From contig OZ199839.1 of the NCBI GenBank assembly GCA_964304625.1, positions 8,370,001-8,434,000 of the forward strand: a stretch of DNA of 64,000 nt. Reading direction: 5' to 3'. The DNA comes from Kudoa neothunni (Eukaryota > Cnidaria). The notes under the pieces were generated by a model that saw only the letters and a list, made by a program, of their open reading frames with translations, had not been told where the DNA came from and did not search any database. A program made the translations under genes and the position numbers. Positions 26,079-41,546 of the stretch are shown here, piece by piece; within the stretch, counting starts at the first letter, position 1; the number at the start of each line of letters is the position of its first letter.

Positions 26079-27490
26079 ACTGTTTTCTTAATTATTCTTT
26101 ATTTATTTATTTCTAGTCTTGGTTTTGTTTTTACTTAGCTCTAATAGCATTGATTGAATATAAACAAACAAATCATAATTCTTGAATTTAATTCTAATCA
26201 CGATTATATTTTATAATAACTGACGTTTGTATTATTTATATTTTAAATAAATTAAATATATTTTAAAATTTAATTTTTATAAGGATATAATTTTATAAAA
26301 TGAATTAATGTGATAATCATTTTAAGGTTATATTCCGAATATTTAATGGTATTTGGAAAATTGATTATTTTGTTGTCTTACATTTAAAAAAATTGAAATC
26401 GTTGTTGAAACATCACTTTTATGATTTTATTTGAAACCAATCGATTAATAGTTCATTAATTTCTCTATTAATTGTCGACAAATTGTGTTATTTAGATTTT
26501 ATTATTTATCCACCTAGATCGGATTATTGTCGAACCCGTGAAATAAATTTATTGTTATATTTATTTGCTTTAACTCAAAGGAAATAAAGATGAACGAAAT
26601 ATTAAAAAATTTATTTATTGTTTGTATAGTAACGTTTAATGCCTTATAAATTGATTTAGTTTTTAATTCATTCATCTAGATTATATTAACTGCATACTAG
26701 TTTTTGGGATTTCAACTACATAAACAATGGGTGAAAATATTTAAGTAAGGAGATTATTTATGTTTTTTAGTTGGAATCATACAACCAGTTGGCTAATCTC
26801 ATCCTAATGTTTTATTTATTGTTTTAAAATTGTTACAAAAATAAAAGTTTCCAGCTACTTACGACGATTAAACTTATTATTTATTTCAGAAAAATCTAAT
26901 AGAATACCTAAAACAACGGTACGAAGATTGATTTTACTTATAATTTAATAATGAGAAATATAAAAATTCAAGTTTAAATGTATAAACATATATTCATTAA
27001 TTAATATATTTGTAAGAAATGTTTTTTATGATTTATAAATTTTGAATTGATGTTTTTGTCACATACATTATTAAAGAAATATTTAAGTCATAATAATTAC
27101 CTGAACGCAGTTCGACAGGTTTCTTATGGAATAAATGGCTTAGGATTAATAAAATAGTTAATTAACCATAGGCAAAAATTGTATCGATAAATCTATCTCC
27201 CTCTAATTACATAGGCTACACGGCGAAAATTAAATCAGAATTATAGTGACAACTCAAATTTTAACCTCCTAAAATCAAGCAGAAGATAAAAATTAAAAAA
27301 AAAATATTATATGTAAATGAAAGAAGATCAACCGAAAGAAAACTCTGGAGATGTAGATTAAGAAGCTATAAAGACGACTAAAAATAAATGATTCGGATGA
27401 TATAACGTTTTTACAAGTGTCCGGAGTTCATTAATTAATTGTCTTCAACAGAGATTGCAAATGTTAAATTTGATTACTATTTTAAGAATA
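26079..27490. other. Gene-free AT-rich stretch
   Basis: Short ORFs only; no family motif or repeat recognised. Confidence 0.55.
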
Positions 27491-27494
27491 TTAA

Positions 27495-30400
27495 CCCTTC
27501 AGCACATTATTCTATCCATTGAGTTTTTATGTTGACTACACTATGCAAGTATGTAACTTATAACCTGAAAATAAAAAAAAATAAAAAAATTTTCAGAATA
27601 CGCTCAAAAAAGGGGGTATATTGCAATATTCAATATTTAAACTCCGTGAAAATTAGGTAAATACATTAAGAGGTGAAAAATTTTGCTTTTATGACAGGGG
27701 CTTAAATTATCATCAACACATTGTAATTTGTAAGAGATTTTACTAATCAACATATAAATAATTCCAACGCGGTAGTAACTTATTGAAATTTTTCTGTCAT
27801 TCTTTATATTTTTTAAAATTCTTCATTCCTGTTGGAAGAATTTTTGATAAATATTTTGTGGTTTTTGTTTCAATGAGAAAGAAATCTAATAATACATCAT
27901 TGAAAACGTTGTTCAACTGAATAAATATAAAACTTACATCAAATATTATTATTTATTTTGAATAGTCATCTTTTCGTGCTTTTAAAAAAGCGAAAAACTT
28001 CAAGTATCTATTTTTACGTTTTATTTAGACAAGTTTAAGTTTATACGGGTCAAGTTATAAACCGTTATTATTGTTAGTTATCTACGGTAATAATGTTGAG
28101 AATCGACTATAATTCAAATCTATCGTCTTAATATCGTACGTTCTAACAAAAAATATTCTCGAAAAATACGGAAAATTAAGAATAGAGTCTATCAACATCA
28201 TCAAAATATCATTAAGATTCTTCCTCGCGTGCTTTAAAAAATATTTCCTATATGGTATATGATGATAAATATCCTATATCGTCATGTAATTAAAAAAAAA
28301 ACTTCGAAACTTATATTTAACATCTAACAATATTAAAAAATTTCAAAACCGTTTTGATGCATTGTTCGAGCAATCACATTCGGGAGTGAGTGATTTTGTG
28401 TAGAAACTACAAAAACGTACAGAGCATAAATTAAGAAGAAATAGAATTTTTTAAGGCTATTCCATTAGATATTTACACAACAATTAAAACTAAAATATAA
28501 AAAAGATAAGGATGGTTGGGAAAAATATTCGCTCTATTATGGACTATTCTAATTTAAAACTATAGCCAAGTTGTATAATTTTATTGCTGTCAATAACCGA
28601 CCAGCGTTCCAAATCTGTTTAAGAGCTTTTCCCTCCGTCCCTTCAATAAATGATAAAGATGAATTGCTATTTCTAATCAGTACTAGTAAAGTTTCCTTAT
28701 TTTAAACTCGATCCTTACAACACATAAAGGAGCTTAATAGCAATGTAAACGAAGTAAAATAAAAATAGTTCCTTTTTTATAATATAAATGCGTAAACAAA
28801 ATTACTCCTTAATCTTTTAATGCCTGACTTTTTATTTATCCTTAAAAAATATCTTTTAATATTATGTATTTCTCTAATCCTAAATAAAATAAAATTTCAG
28901 AGAGCTAATATTTTTAAGTATTATGATACTCATACAAACAATTTTTACCTTTTACAAGGCAGCAAGGAGCGTCACATTTCATGCATATTATTTGAGTGTT
29001 CATTCCACAATTCCTACATCTACCTGGAGTAGACACCACTTCTTAGAAATTGGATAAACTATTATATCTAATATTAGCGGATAAAAGAGTATTTCTTTTG
29101 ATTTTTGATATAGTAGACCCCATTACGTTTTGTGAATTAGAATCATTAACCGGACGACCAGGTTTTTGAGTTTGTATTAACGTTTGTTTTTTATACAACA
29201 ATGATTTACAGGTTTTAATATGTTAACGAAAGCAAATAGAAAACTTTACTCTTGTTAACATTATTCTTGGAATTTTGTCTACGATACAATAGTCACGAAT
29301 TAGTGATCGCGGTGTTAATACCCCCTAAAAACATCCTCCTGTGAAATTTTTTACATTTGTGATTTAATCTATATAATGACCTCAACATCACCCATATTTT
29401 TGCTGTATTCCGATACATCAGCTGGTCACTCGACTTTAACGCGTTATTTGCCGCCGGTCATATCTATTCACAATTGTTAGAGGTTCACTACAAGAATGAA
29501 TGGATGATAAAATCATGATGGAGCTATCATACCATTGAGTTAATATTAGTGCATCATTAAAGCTTTAAACAACATTAAATGAATCACGTCCTTTTTTCAT
29601 TAAATTTTTTTTACTGAATAAAGTGCACCCTTAAATATTATTATTTCTAATAATCCCTACATAATGTATTCCTCTGTTTTTCAATGAAGTTGCATTTGGA
29701 ATGATGTGAACCACTTGTCAAAATTCGACAGATACATGCTATTCTTTAGAAGTAGTTCACACAATTTTATTACAAAATTTCCGTTGTATAACAAACCTCA
29801 GCTTTCTTATTTCGTATACAAGGGGCGATTTTCCATCATAAAAATGAAAATCCCGTAGTATCCCACCTATTCCACCTATTCCACATCGAGCAAAAACTTT
29901 TATTCCCCATTTGGTGGATTTACTTGATATATACTGTTTTACCCAGCACTTACCACTTACACCACTTACCCTTAAAGGGAATAATTTGAATGTCGAGTTA
30001 ATTTACGCTGTCTGGAGTGATTTTAAAAAATGCTTGCTTCAAATGCTCCAAAAAGGTCTGATTTTGACAAACCGGTCAAAATTTTGGGACGACCGTTCGT
30101 TGGTTGCATTATGAATATTATCAAAATGTAAAAATTGTGGCAGTTACTCAAGTCTATCTCTGGAAAGTACATCCGAAATAGGGGAATAATTGAAACGTTT
30201 GGATCAAAAGCATCGATAACGAGGCATCCGTACGATCACCCTTAAAATTATGATTCCTAAATAAGTTTTAATTTCTAAATTGTTTGTCTTGAAATTCGGA
30301 TTATTTTGTGTGACGTATCGATTTGATTCGGTTACAATTAATTCAATCAAATCATCATCAACAAATTGATTGAAATAATCAATAGGATGAATTAAATAAT

Positions 30401-31087
30401 CTAACTTTTCAAATTTATCGTGTATACCGCATAATCTCTCTGGTAAATTTGAAATGATATCTTGTTTTTTCTACTTATGGTGTTTGTCAATTTCAGTATC
30501 TGAATTATCGGATGATGAATATTCGTTGGCATCTGAGAATTCATTCATTATTGATGATGTAAATGTTGTATTTGCTTCAGAAAATGTATCTAATGAGGAT
30601 ATATCGGCACCAGGCGGAACTATAATTTCCTAAGATCTTTTTCCAATTTTATCCTTCTAGTTACGAATATCGTGATCCATTGCGATTGGCCAAAAATAGA
30701 TCTACGAGTTCCTGTTGTTCAGTATAATGCCAAGAATTATAATCGTATTATTTCAGATATTAATAAGTTTCTTAAAATTTAAACAGGTAAATATAGTTAA
30801 CAACAAAATATAGTAATTGTAAAAATTTTGAATCCAGAAAATAATATACTTTGGTTGTTCAATTAATACATTACTTTAAGGACGAACGTGGTATGGAGAA
30901 TTGAATATTGTTAATGCAATTTACTACACAAAATTTCTTAATAAAAATATAATATTAACGATTTTTAAACGTTTGTTATAGTTGAAATTAAATGTCTGTA
31001 TCAAATTCGAATCAATAGTTAAATGTTCATTTAAGATGACGAAGAATATGTTAATGTTGAGTATACCGCACAGCAGGTATGAAAGGG
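27495..31087 (-). mobile_element. piggyBac-family element, large and decayed
   Basis: TTAA flanks at 27491-27494 and 31088-31091. The ends begin CCCTTCAGCAC (left) and CCCTTTCATACC (right, reverse complement), with a weak subterminal match (CAGCACATTAT / CTGTGCGGTAT). On the minus strand, an acidic Ser-rich N-terminus lies near 30500-30640, a catalytic-domain core in broken frames follows at 29.3-30.4 kb, then KPGRPVNDSN and a C-terminal zinc domain RCRNCGMN...CMKCDAPCC near 28960-29030. The body is riddled with stops. The pairing of the two ends as one element is an inference from orientation and TTAA. Confidence 0.65.
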
Positions 31088-31509
31088 TTAACGGCTAACC
31101 GCTAATCATTCGGGATTGGCGCGTCTATCCTTAATTTTTGTAAAACTTGATATATTTTGTGCAATTTCTCCACTTGATTAACCAACCAGCTGTATTATGT
31201 AGTTCAATGTTTAATACATTTTTGAAAAAGTAGACGAAATTCTTGCGAAAATGCTCAAAATAACTTGTTTAACAACAAAATTATATAAAAACATTAATTC
31301 AAAAAATTTTGAACCTTTGTTATATTATTCCCGCATCACATTGAAAATGTATGATTTTAAACATCAAAACTTAATTTTTCTACTTCAACTTTCAATTTTC
31401 AATTTTATTATGAAAAATTCATCACAACTAGATAAATTATGGAAATTTTGATCCATCGTCTAGTTTCGTACGGTTATCCGGCCCCTGGTAAAATTAATAC
31501 ATTTATATA
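31088..31509. other. No gene
   Basis: AT-rich spacer between two transposable elements. Confidence 0.5.
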
Positions 31510-31922
31510 CAGTTCAACCTCGGGATTTGACAATAATCCGCCCCAGAAGATTTTTCGAACTTTGAAAAATTCGTTCCTATGCAAAGTATTGAAAATTAGT
31601 TTAATCCGTTAACGCTCATGAAATAAATGGTTATTTTTTCTTATTTATTAAAAAATATGCATACCTTGTGTTTATACAATACAAAATATAAAAATGAAGT
31701 ATTAATTATTAAGTATAATAATAAGGAAATATTGGATAAATATTTTTTGGTTGTCATACACTAGACAATAGACTACAAAGTTTCTCCTTCGATGCCAGTC
31801 GCACAATTTGATTGATCGAATGTTCTTCTAGAATTTCTTTTCTTCACTGATTTGGCTCCAACTTGATTTGTTCTGACTACCCTTTCTACATGCGTTCGAA
31901 TTCAAAATTTTTGGTCGAACTG
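31510..31922. mobile_element. Tigger-type MITE (about 413 bp)
   Basis: TA at both ends (31508-31509, 31923-31924). The left end is CAGTTCAACCTCGGGATTTG; the right end reverse complement is CAGTTCGACC. The CAGT(T/N)NAACCTCG start is typical of pogo/Tigger termini. No transposase coding inside. Confidence 0.7.
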
Positions 31923-33252
31923 TATTTATTTGAATGTTTGATATTGTTTACATTTGTTGGTTAGTTAGTTGAAAGGCTCTTTTCTAGGTTGCTCCAACTT
32001 ATCTTAGCGAGAAAAAATGCATTCGCCCCACCATTTAATCCATAAAGTGTCAGAACATAAACAATCAGCACGATAGAACATTTACTACAACGCTGAATCA
32101 GATCTCCCATTGAGCTCCGCAGGATAAGACAAAAGAAGTTTCGCTATTTTAATTCGAATTGCAATTGACCTTAAAACTCCACCATCTCATTTGGTTAATA
32201 GCTTAGTAGTCGAATGAATAGCCCCAGTTACATTTTCAATAAAACACATTGGAAAACGGCAGCAAAAAATCCACTACCGTTCCTAATCGCACCTTCAGAA
32301 GAATAACAGTCAATGCAGATAACGCAAATCTATATATAATAAACGTCCAGAACAAAAATCGCCTCTTCTAAAAAATAAGAGGATCCGATTATCGGTCTAT
32401 TAGCTCTCGTTGTTTATTTGTGAGGAAAGCTTACAACGTTTAATCTCCTTAAACTCAAATATATGAGTATGAGAGTGAGAGTGAGAATGAGAATGAGATT
32501 GAGAATAGTCGAGAACAAAAATGATCACTGAAGCTCAATGGCGGTTAAAAGTGACAAACCTGGGATAATTAATTTAAGTAAATGCTGTGATGCACTGTAA
32601 CCGAATGAACTACATCTCTCGATCAAAAAATAAATCTCTCTAATCGTAAAATAACTAGCACAGATGGTCACTCCTAACAGTTAACTATTTGCAATTAATA
32701 TATTTATTGAGAAAGTTTGATCAATTAATTAAACAATCGATTCATCGAAAATACTCCAACTACTACTACTACTACTACTATCATCTACACTCAATAATTC
32801 GTCCCAACGAACAACTCCTCTACAACCGATACCACTCATAGAGATGGCATTAGGGTTGGTGGAGTGTGATAGGATTTATGAGTCATCTCCGAACTAAAAA
32901 TATGTAAATATAAATGATAAGCAGATCAGATATAGATAGAACATGATTGTGCCAGATGGTCGGGTAACCTAAGGACAATCTAGTCGATTTAATAACTCGG
33001 TGAAATGCTCCAACAAACTCACACCCCACACATATCAATTAACTCTCAGGGTGAACAGAGTTGATGTCTGTAGTTGTACAAACAGACGTTATAATATAGA
33101 AAAACATGCGTGTAATTAAGGGATTAAACCATTGGAAACCACACCCGAAGGTTTAATCAGCAAATAGTGAGATTACGAGAGGATTCCGTGGTAGTACGCA
33201 GACGATACAGCAGCATTTGGTATCAAATTTGTCCAAATATATCTTGTTCATA
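31923..33252. other. Rac upstream region with short repeats
   Basis: Contains a GAGAGT/GAGAAT hexamer array (32461-32516) and an ACT trinucleotide run (32759-32779). The region must include the Rac promoter; no clear core element recognised. Confidence 0.5.
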
Positions 33253-34374
<1,122 letters not shown>

Positions 34375-35125
34375 TAATTTTACGTTTAATCAGCAACAAT
34401 AACACAAAGTCAATCTATTACTGCCACCACTACCAACCACACACACACACACACTTTTATTTTCCACTCAAATGTTTGTCTATCTAATTACTTTGTGAAT
34501 TTGATTCGTCATTATTCGTCGTCTCTGTTGGTGAACAACTTCATCAACTATTTTAATTTAGTCTTTTCGGTGGTAGACGTAATTTTCATTTTAGCTGTCA
34601 GTTATCTTGATTTATTATTGTCGTTTATATTTGTGTAGTGTTTTTAGTTGGCTCATTTTTATTCTTGGTAGATGTGATGTTTGAATGCACACAAGTTAAT
34701 TACTCTAGTTCATTATTACATGAGGAATTATCCAAATTTGTGTTATTGTTTATATTTTTTTGATTCTTGAGAGAACTCTCTTCCAACGTTAGTTTTGTTA
34801 GAATTCTCAATTTCTTCCGGATTTGATTTATATATTAAAAATATATCAGTAGAACTTTTTATATGTATTGTTATCTTTTCTAGCTTTATAATAAATACTA
34901 CTACAACAACCACAACCATATTAACAGCAATTGGTTTTGCACGAGTAGACTGAGGAAAAATAAGTCAAACTAACATCCTTGGTGGAATGGAATTTGTTGC
35001 GTGTCTTTAGGGGTGTAGTATCTTTTTGCTGGCCAATCTTATTTTTATTCTATGAGCTTATAATCTCATACTTAGAGGTCTGAGATGAAGTCGTTAGTTT
35101 TCTTTGAGTGAACTCCAGCATTAAC
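34375..35125. other. Rac 3' UTR and spacer
   Basis: A CA run lies at 34437-34453. No further gene seen. Confidence 0.5.
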
Positions 35126-35337
35126 ATTCATATCAACATACATGTCAACATACATATCAGAATACATATCAACATACATATCAACATACATATCAACATA
35201 CATATCAACATACATATCAACATACATATCAACATACATATCAACATACACATTAACATACATATCAACATACATATCAATATACACATTAACATACATA
35301 TCAACATACATGTTAACATACGCATTAACACACATAG
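35126..35337. repeat. 12-bp minisatellite (AACATACATATC)
   Basis: About 17 tandem copies of AACATACATATC with the variant AACATACACATT interspersed. Because the unit is 12 nt, several frames on both strands stay open (Ile-Asn-Ile-His or Ser-Thr-Tyr-Ile repeats). These ORFs are by-products of the repeat. Confidence 0.92.
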
Positions 35338-36966
35338 GAACTGTAATCTATGTAGTGCTCAAATATGGTTGTAGTGACCTCTGTATAATAATATAATAAC
35401 TTGAATATTATGATCGGCCGTCGCCACGGGAGGGGTATTATTAGTTAGCGAATTGTGGTTTTATCGCGTGCCGCTGCGTCACTACAATGGTGTTATCTAA
35501 TTTTCAAATAAGATTCATCGAGAGCCTAAGTCTTATCTAATACTAGCGCGAACTGTCCAGCTTTTCATTATTTCCCTTAATAACATTCAAAAAATATATT
35601 AACGCTTGAAATTGATATATTGAAGCAGTCAAACTAAAAACTTTTTGAAGCATCGTGCTTTAACGTTTACGATTAACGAAATTAAAATCATGATCATATC
35701 TGTATAGGGGTGTTTCAAGCCCGACCATTTCCATTTATTAACAGTTATGTGGCCTGCAATCGAAATTAAATGATTTCATGTCAGTGTTTATTTTTTGCGT
35801 TGTCGTGTTGTTTAAATCCCGTTAAAATGTTATCTCAAGTGATATTCTTTGGCTCCAGGAGAAGGTTCAAAGGTGAATTCATGCTCGGCAAGAATTTTAA
35901 TGCACTTTTAGCCATAAACAGCTATAATTCGCCTCAACTTCGACATATATAATACAATTAATTGGATAAAGCAAAAGCACCACCGTCTGAATTGAATTTA
36001 ATAATTGAATTTAATCACAGAAAGTTAAACTTAGCGGGTGATTTCACTGAAATCTACGGACACAGTGTTTGTATTATAATGCTTCAATCTATCTCGTTAT
36101 AGTATAAGCTATTAATTCGTTATTTATGAAACAAATAGAGATTTTTTGTCAAACTTAAAACCATTAACAGAACTTTCAAAATATGCGTATCGAGTCAAAT
36201 ACGTTAAACTTCTGAAATAAAGTGTTTACTTGCGCAGAAACCCAAATAGACACGCCAACCTTATATATAATAATTAATGACATCGTCTAGTTAACATTTA
36301 ACGGAGCATATAAGGGCGAAAGTCAACTTCAATCGACCTTCACCATCACATAAGTAGATGTTAATCCTACAATTGAACTCGTGTAATCCGATTTACAAAT
36401 TTTGAAACGACAAAATTACTATATTCCAAACACTCTTGGGGACTTTTGGGTTGGAAAAATAATTTAAAAATGTTTTGAAATATTGTGATTTTAAAACAAC
36501 TATCATAAATACATCCCTATTGGGACAACTATTTTGTCGCAAATGCGTACTTGCTGACGCACACGGACACCACAACTTTATATGTATTCAAAATAGTAGA
36601 TTTTTATGCAGTAACTATTTCACAGGTATCTGATATTCCCCTCGCAGAACTGGCTATTTCATAGGCAATTAATATCTCTAAAACTAATAGATAAAATTTA
36701 TTTCAATTTTTTTAATTATCATAACTTCAATAAATATAATTTTTTAAAAATTTATAGATAAATGTATACATTATTTATAGTGATATGAAGGTGACTGAAT
36801 CCGCGGTATAATAGGTAACCGATAGTATATAATCCCCTCGGGCACTCAAAACAAAGTGAATACTAAACGTTGCAGCAAGGGTGTTAAAACCTTGAGGTTT
36901 ACCATTAGATCTTGGGATTTTTTTATTTTAGGCTAAATCGGTAATTGTGGAACGTTTGGCCTCTCT
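35338..36966. other. No gene found
   Basis: Short ORFs without motifs. A relatively GC-richer patch at 35410-35500 (GGCCGTCGCCACGGGAGG) stands out but no feature could be assigned. Confidence 0.45.
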
Positions 36967-37045
36967 ATTTTTAGCGTTTTTAGCGTTTTTTACGTTTTTT
37001 ACGTTTTTAGCGTTTTTAGCGTTTTTAGCGTTTTTTACGTTTTTA
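36967..37045. repeat. 9-10 bp minisatellite (TTTTTAGCG / TTTTTTACG)
   Basis: About eight tandem units alternating TTTTTAGCG and TTTTTTACG. Confidence 0.88.
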
Positions 37046-40000
37046 TACATTATTATAATAGTTATTTTTACATTTTTCAATTAAAAATCACTCTTTAAGT
37101 ACAGTTTTGGAACCAATGAATCAAATAACACTTAATAATTGCCTTTAATAATATAGCGTTCCGATCAGAAAAATTTATAATACTAAAAATAGGTATATTG
37201 CTTTAGTTGACGTAAAATGTAAATATAAAAATGTTGTGAGTATTTAGAATGTTTCAATATTCCACATTCATAAACAACCGTTAAATATGACTTCATTTGA
37301 AGTTATTATCGGTAGGATATCATATATAATTATAATGAACATTTTAATGCATGATTAATATTCAAATATATATATTCCTTCATAGTGATATATGGAAACT
37401 GACGTTTAAAATGGAGATTATGATATTTACTACAACGTCAAATATGCGATTAAGAGAGAAATTAATTTTTTAGATTTTGGAATAAATTTTTATTCGCCCT
37501 AGATGAAAAGAATATGTAAGATTTTTTGGAACCGCTTTCAACGTAAAAAACTTTATAAAACGCTAAAAATGGGGAGCCACAAGCTCCACAATACCACAAT
37601 AGCCGGGTTTTTTATTTATTTACAAAACTTGGAGATTATTGAGTTTTTTGAGATCATTTTATGGATAATAAGTTGTAGGATTATTTAAAAAGTAATATTT
37701 ATTTTTGGATAATATGGGTAATTAAAATTTTTCCAAATATCAAAAAGATATCACGATCGTTGGTCACATGCGGCTTTCCGATTCTTGAATAATTGTTATT
37801 TGGTCAAATGTTCTTATTGTTCTGTGACAGTATTTGGGAATTTAAAAGTTATCTTAAAGTTTTCTAGTCTTTTAATAACATATTTCAAAGTTATTGACTT
37901 TATATTATTTCAAAGTATGAGTGGAAATTCAAACGGAATATGAAAGAGAGCGTGGTATAGTATTTGTTTCAATCAAGGTTGGTTAATGGTGGATATTAAA
38001 GATGCTAAGGGCGGCAATTCCAGCTGTTGAAAATGCTGTAGAGTAGCGGTTCCGTGAATTATTTAAATAAAATCTGAATCATATTTTATTAACATACATT
38101 CATTATAATAAGGTATTTCTTAACATTAACATAATTATTAAAAATTTCAAATATATCCTTAGTTTATTATTGTTTTTTCTAAATATTTTATATTTATTAC
38201 AAAATTTCCCTGTGTTTTTCAATTATTTTGAAAACAAATCTATAAAATCAAAAGTTGTTCGGATGGTTATTTGTTACAAACTAAAAATTTAAAAAAAATA
38301 TTTCTAAATTTTGAAGATTATGCAATTATAATAATTACTCCTTTTACAACAGCTTATTATTGCGAAACTAGATTTACATGCTTGTTACCATAAAAACACT
38401 CTCGAAATCGCTTATATGCGTGTTGCTTATTCAAATGTTTTGTCAGAATTCTGTGAAATCATTGATAAAAACCAACTTCCAAAACATTATTAAATTTTCT
38501 TTAAATGTCTATTATATAATAATCATTCCATTGTTTATTCTTTATTTTAATCAACACATTAATTAACAAAAATAGATATTTTATACAGCAACGATATCTC
38601 GATTATTATATGATCATTTTTCAATTAGAAATTTGATACGGATTTTATTTTTAAACATATATATATATATATATATAATAATTCAACTAATTTCGTTAAA
38701 TTTTTTATTTTTAAAATTATGCGTCATTGCCTATACCTGGTTAGAATTTTAATAACTTTTAAAAAATTACATGGAAGGATTTCATAGTTGTTAATTTTAT
38801 TTAATACAAAAAATAATTCGTAAATTGGTGAGTTAAACTTTTAATTATATATATTTTAAAACAAAATCACTATATAATTCATTTACATAATAATTTTTTT
38901 AATAAAATTGAGGATATTAGATTAATAGTTTATGTTAACACGTTTGTTCCTACATTTTCCTGTTGAATCGAAAATTTATTGAATTAAACTAACATCAAAA
39001 TTATATATAATTTGAAATTGTTTTTAATCTTTTTATTAAAATGAAAAATGGGCACGAAAAGGTTATAAAACTTGTAAGTATATTGGAATATATATTAAAA
39101 CAAAAGGGGGTCCGCGAGGAAGAAATGTTAGGAAGCACCGATCTAGAACAATTATTATTGAATCGCATAATTTAAGAATAATTTCTATACGAATATTCAT
39201 TATATTACAGACGACTGTTTTTATATTTATTGTATTAAACAAGAATGAAATTCACTTCAATTTTATTAGCTCTAAGTTACAATGTCAATGATTATAATTG
39301 GTGAAGTCTGTCCAAAGTGTAAACTTATAGGATAGTTGTCGGAAAATAAGAGCCAATATTAATTTAAGTTTCGATTTTATTAAATTTTTTAAAAAACACG
39401 GTATAGTTGGAGATTATATTGTGAAATAATAACGTGATCTTAAAAATAAAATCGCCTTTTAAAATTTTCTAATGCGAGCTGAAAAATTGAGATTGTGAAT
39501 TTCTAGTTACTGTTTAACAACTTTATTTAATTTTCATTGATATAAAAATTAAAATTATTAAATATAGAGTCTAAGTAATATAATCTTTTTCTAAAATAAG
39601 TTTTAAATTTGATATTTGAGTTTAAAGCGCGGTCGGTTATCGAAAGAGAAAATATCTGTTCTCAAGGTGATTTATTATCTTATAAATAACAAAATTTCTT
39701 ATAGAATTTGATGAAAATAATTATAATATAATAAATACTAATTCTCGGAGAATATCAATAAGCAGGCAATCATTATTACACAGAATTAAATTTAGAAAAT
39801 AATAATTAATTATTATTTAATTTTATATCAAATAGTTTAATTCTACTAAATAGTAATATTATAATTATATTTTAATTTTACAATATTCTTACTTGCGGAT
39901 TTCAAAATAATACAAGACTTTATACAAGTTTTAATTCGCTAATTTAATGATTAGAATTTTTTAGCCACGTTTATATATATAAATAAAAAATACGATTTTT

Positions 40001-40579
40001 TTTATGATGACGTTAAGATAGTATACTTATTCTTTGATTGTTTAAAAAATAATAATTATTGAAAACAATAAAATTATAACTACATTTAATTAAAAAAATT
40101 ATGAACCTAAGTAGATAAATTATACTAGGAAACAAAGTTAAATTATAGAATTAGCCGGGTTTGTTTCAAGAAATTTTCCAGTTGAAATAGTCAAATAGTC
40201 AATAGTCAAATAAATAAATAAATAAATAAACAAACAAACAAACAAACGTTATCAATAAGTAGACGCATATAACAATAAAGTTTCTTGATACATACCGAAA
40301 TTTTTCTAAATCGGCTTAGAAATACATAAAAAAAGAAATAAGTGAATTTACAGTATTTTTAGAAATATCATCAATATTTTTGTAATGATTAAAATTAAAC
40401 AAATACGCTGTTAATTCATTTAGAATTTAAAAATAAGTTGCATATTAAATAGTATCAACATTCAAAAAACAAACCGCATATGAAAAAATGGAACATAAGA
40501 GCCGCAATCAATAATTCTCAAATACATTTCCAAAACATATGACTACAACTAATTTTTATTCATGTGTAACTACGTCTAT
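37046..40579. other. Very AT-rich gene-free stretch
   Basis: No coding family found. It contains a (TA)n run near 38656-38677 and an AAAT-to-AAAC tetranucleotide array near 40206-40246. Confidence 0.6.
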
Positions 40580-41298
40580 CTATATAAGATGTTCGGGTGG
40601 GTTTGGTTTATAATATTCCATGTAAAAAGAGTGATTTTCTCCTTCCACATGCCGAGGATAATAGCTGCCTCTTTTATTTTTATCTCTTTTAAGGCGGTAG
40701 ATGTAGAGAATGATCATCACAAAAAATGTGACTATAATTATCACCACAATCACACTTAGAATGATTTTGGTAGCCCTTGATCTTTTTAGTTTTTGTTCCT
40801 CTTCGGGACTTTTTGTGGTTTTGCGTCTTCGGATTGAAGCGGCTCTGATGTAAGTCGATCCTATTCAAGTGTTAGAATGTGTTGTTAATTTTGTTCTAGG
40901 TCAATTCTCACGTTTTACTAATATTATTTCATTATTTTCAAATAAAGCGCAATAAATATTTACTCTGGGGATTTTTAAAATTGTCCAAAACCTAGAATTT
41001 AGTTAACATCGTTATCTGTATGTGAATCCGCTCAAAAACACCTTATTAATCACATATTTCTCTGAGGGATTGCAATCTTTATTGATAAAAATTATGACTC
41101 ATACAATAATAGTTTTACTTGAGTTGATGAGATGTTTTGAGGTCATTCGACTCTCGGACCTATAACCTACTAAGCGGTAAAAGTCCCCAATACAATTTAC
41201 TCGATAGAATTTGGTTGCGACGCGATATTACCACAACCAACATAAAATTCCATAACTCCCAACACACTCAGCACTAACATTATACCGTTAGGATTCAT
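40580..41298 (-). CDS. Small single-pass membrane protein, unassigned
   Basis: Exon 1 41298-41201, exon 2 40844-40580 (363 nt, 120 aa, in frame), intron 356 nt with a GTAAAT donor and CAG acceptor. The N-terminal hydrophobic stretch (about residues 5-20) looks like a signal peptide. The middle is basic and acidic (RRRKTTKSPEEEQKLKRSR), then a 23-residue transmembrane segment (about 60-82, IILSVIVVIIIV...ILYIY), then a short tail rich in Lys, Tyr and Pro (YYKPNPPEHLI). No homolog recognised. The intron is longer than most here, so another exon inside it cannot be excluded. Confidence 0.55.
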
Positions 41299-41546
41299 TG
41301 TGTTACCTCCTATTTAACTTTATGGTTGATAACTGTGCGTGAACAACCTTCATTATACTCTTATCAACTATAGTAACGCTGGTTTGTTTATTAAGTTATT
41401 CTCAATTATGCTTATATTGGTCGTCCATAGAGTTCAATATCGATCCATAGAAGCACCATCAAAACAGACAGTTTAACACTGTGATGCTGTGTTTAATTAA
41501 ATTATTATCGCTGCGTTAGAGACGAAACAATATTGGAGCCATAACC

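Noticed and set aside
35072-35396. Several overlapping ORFs with MYVD, INIH and STYI repeats
   Set aside because: All derive from the 12-bp minisatellite; the unit length is a multiple of three, so frames stay open without selection.
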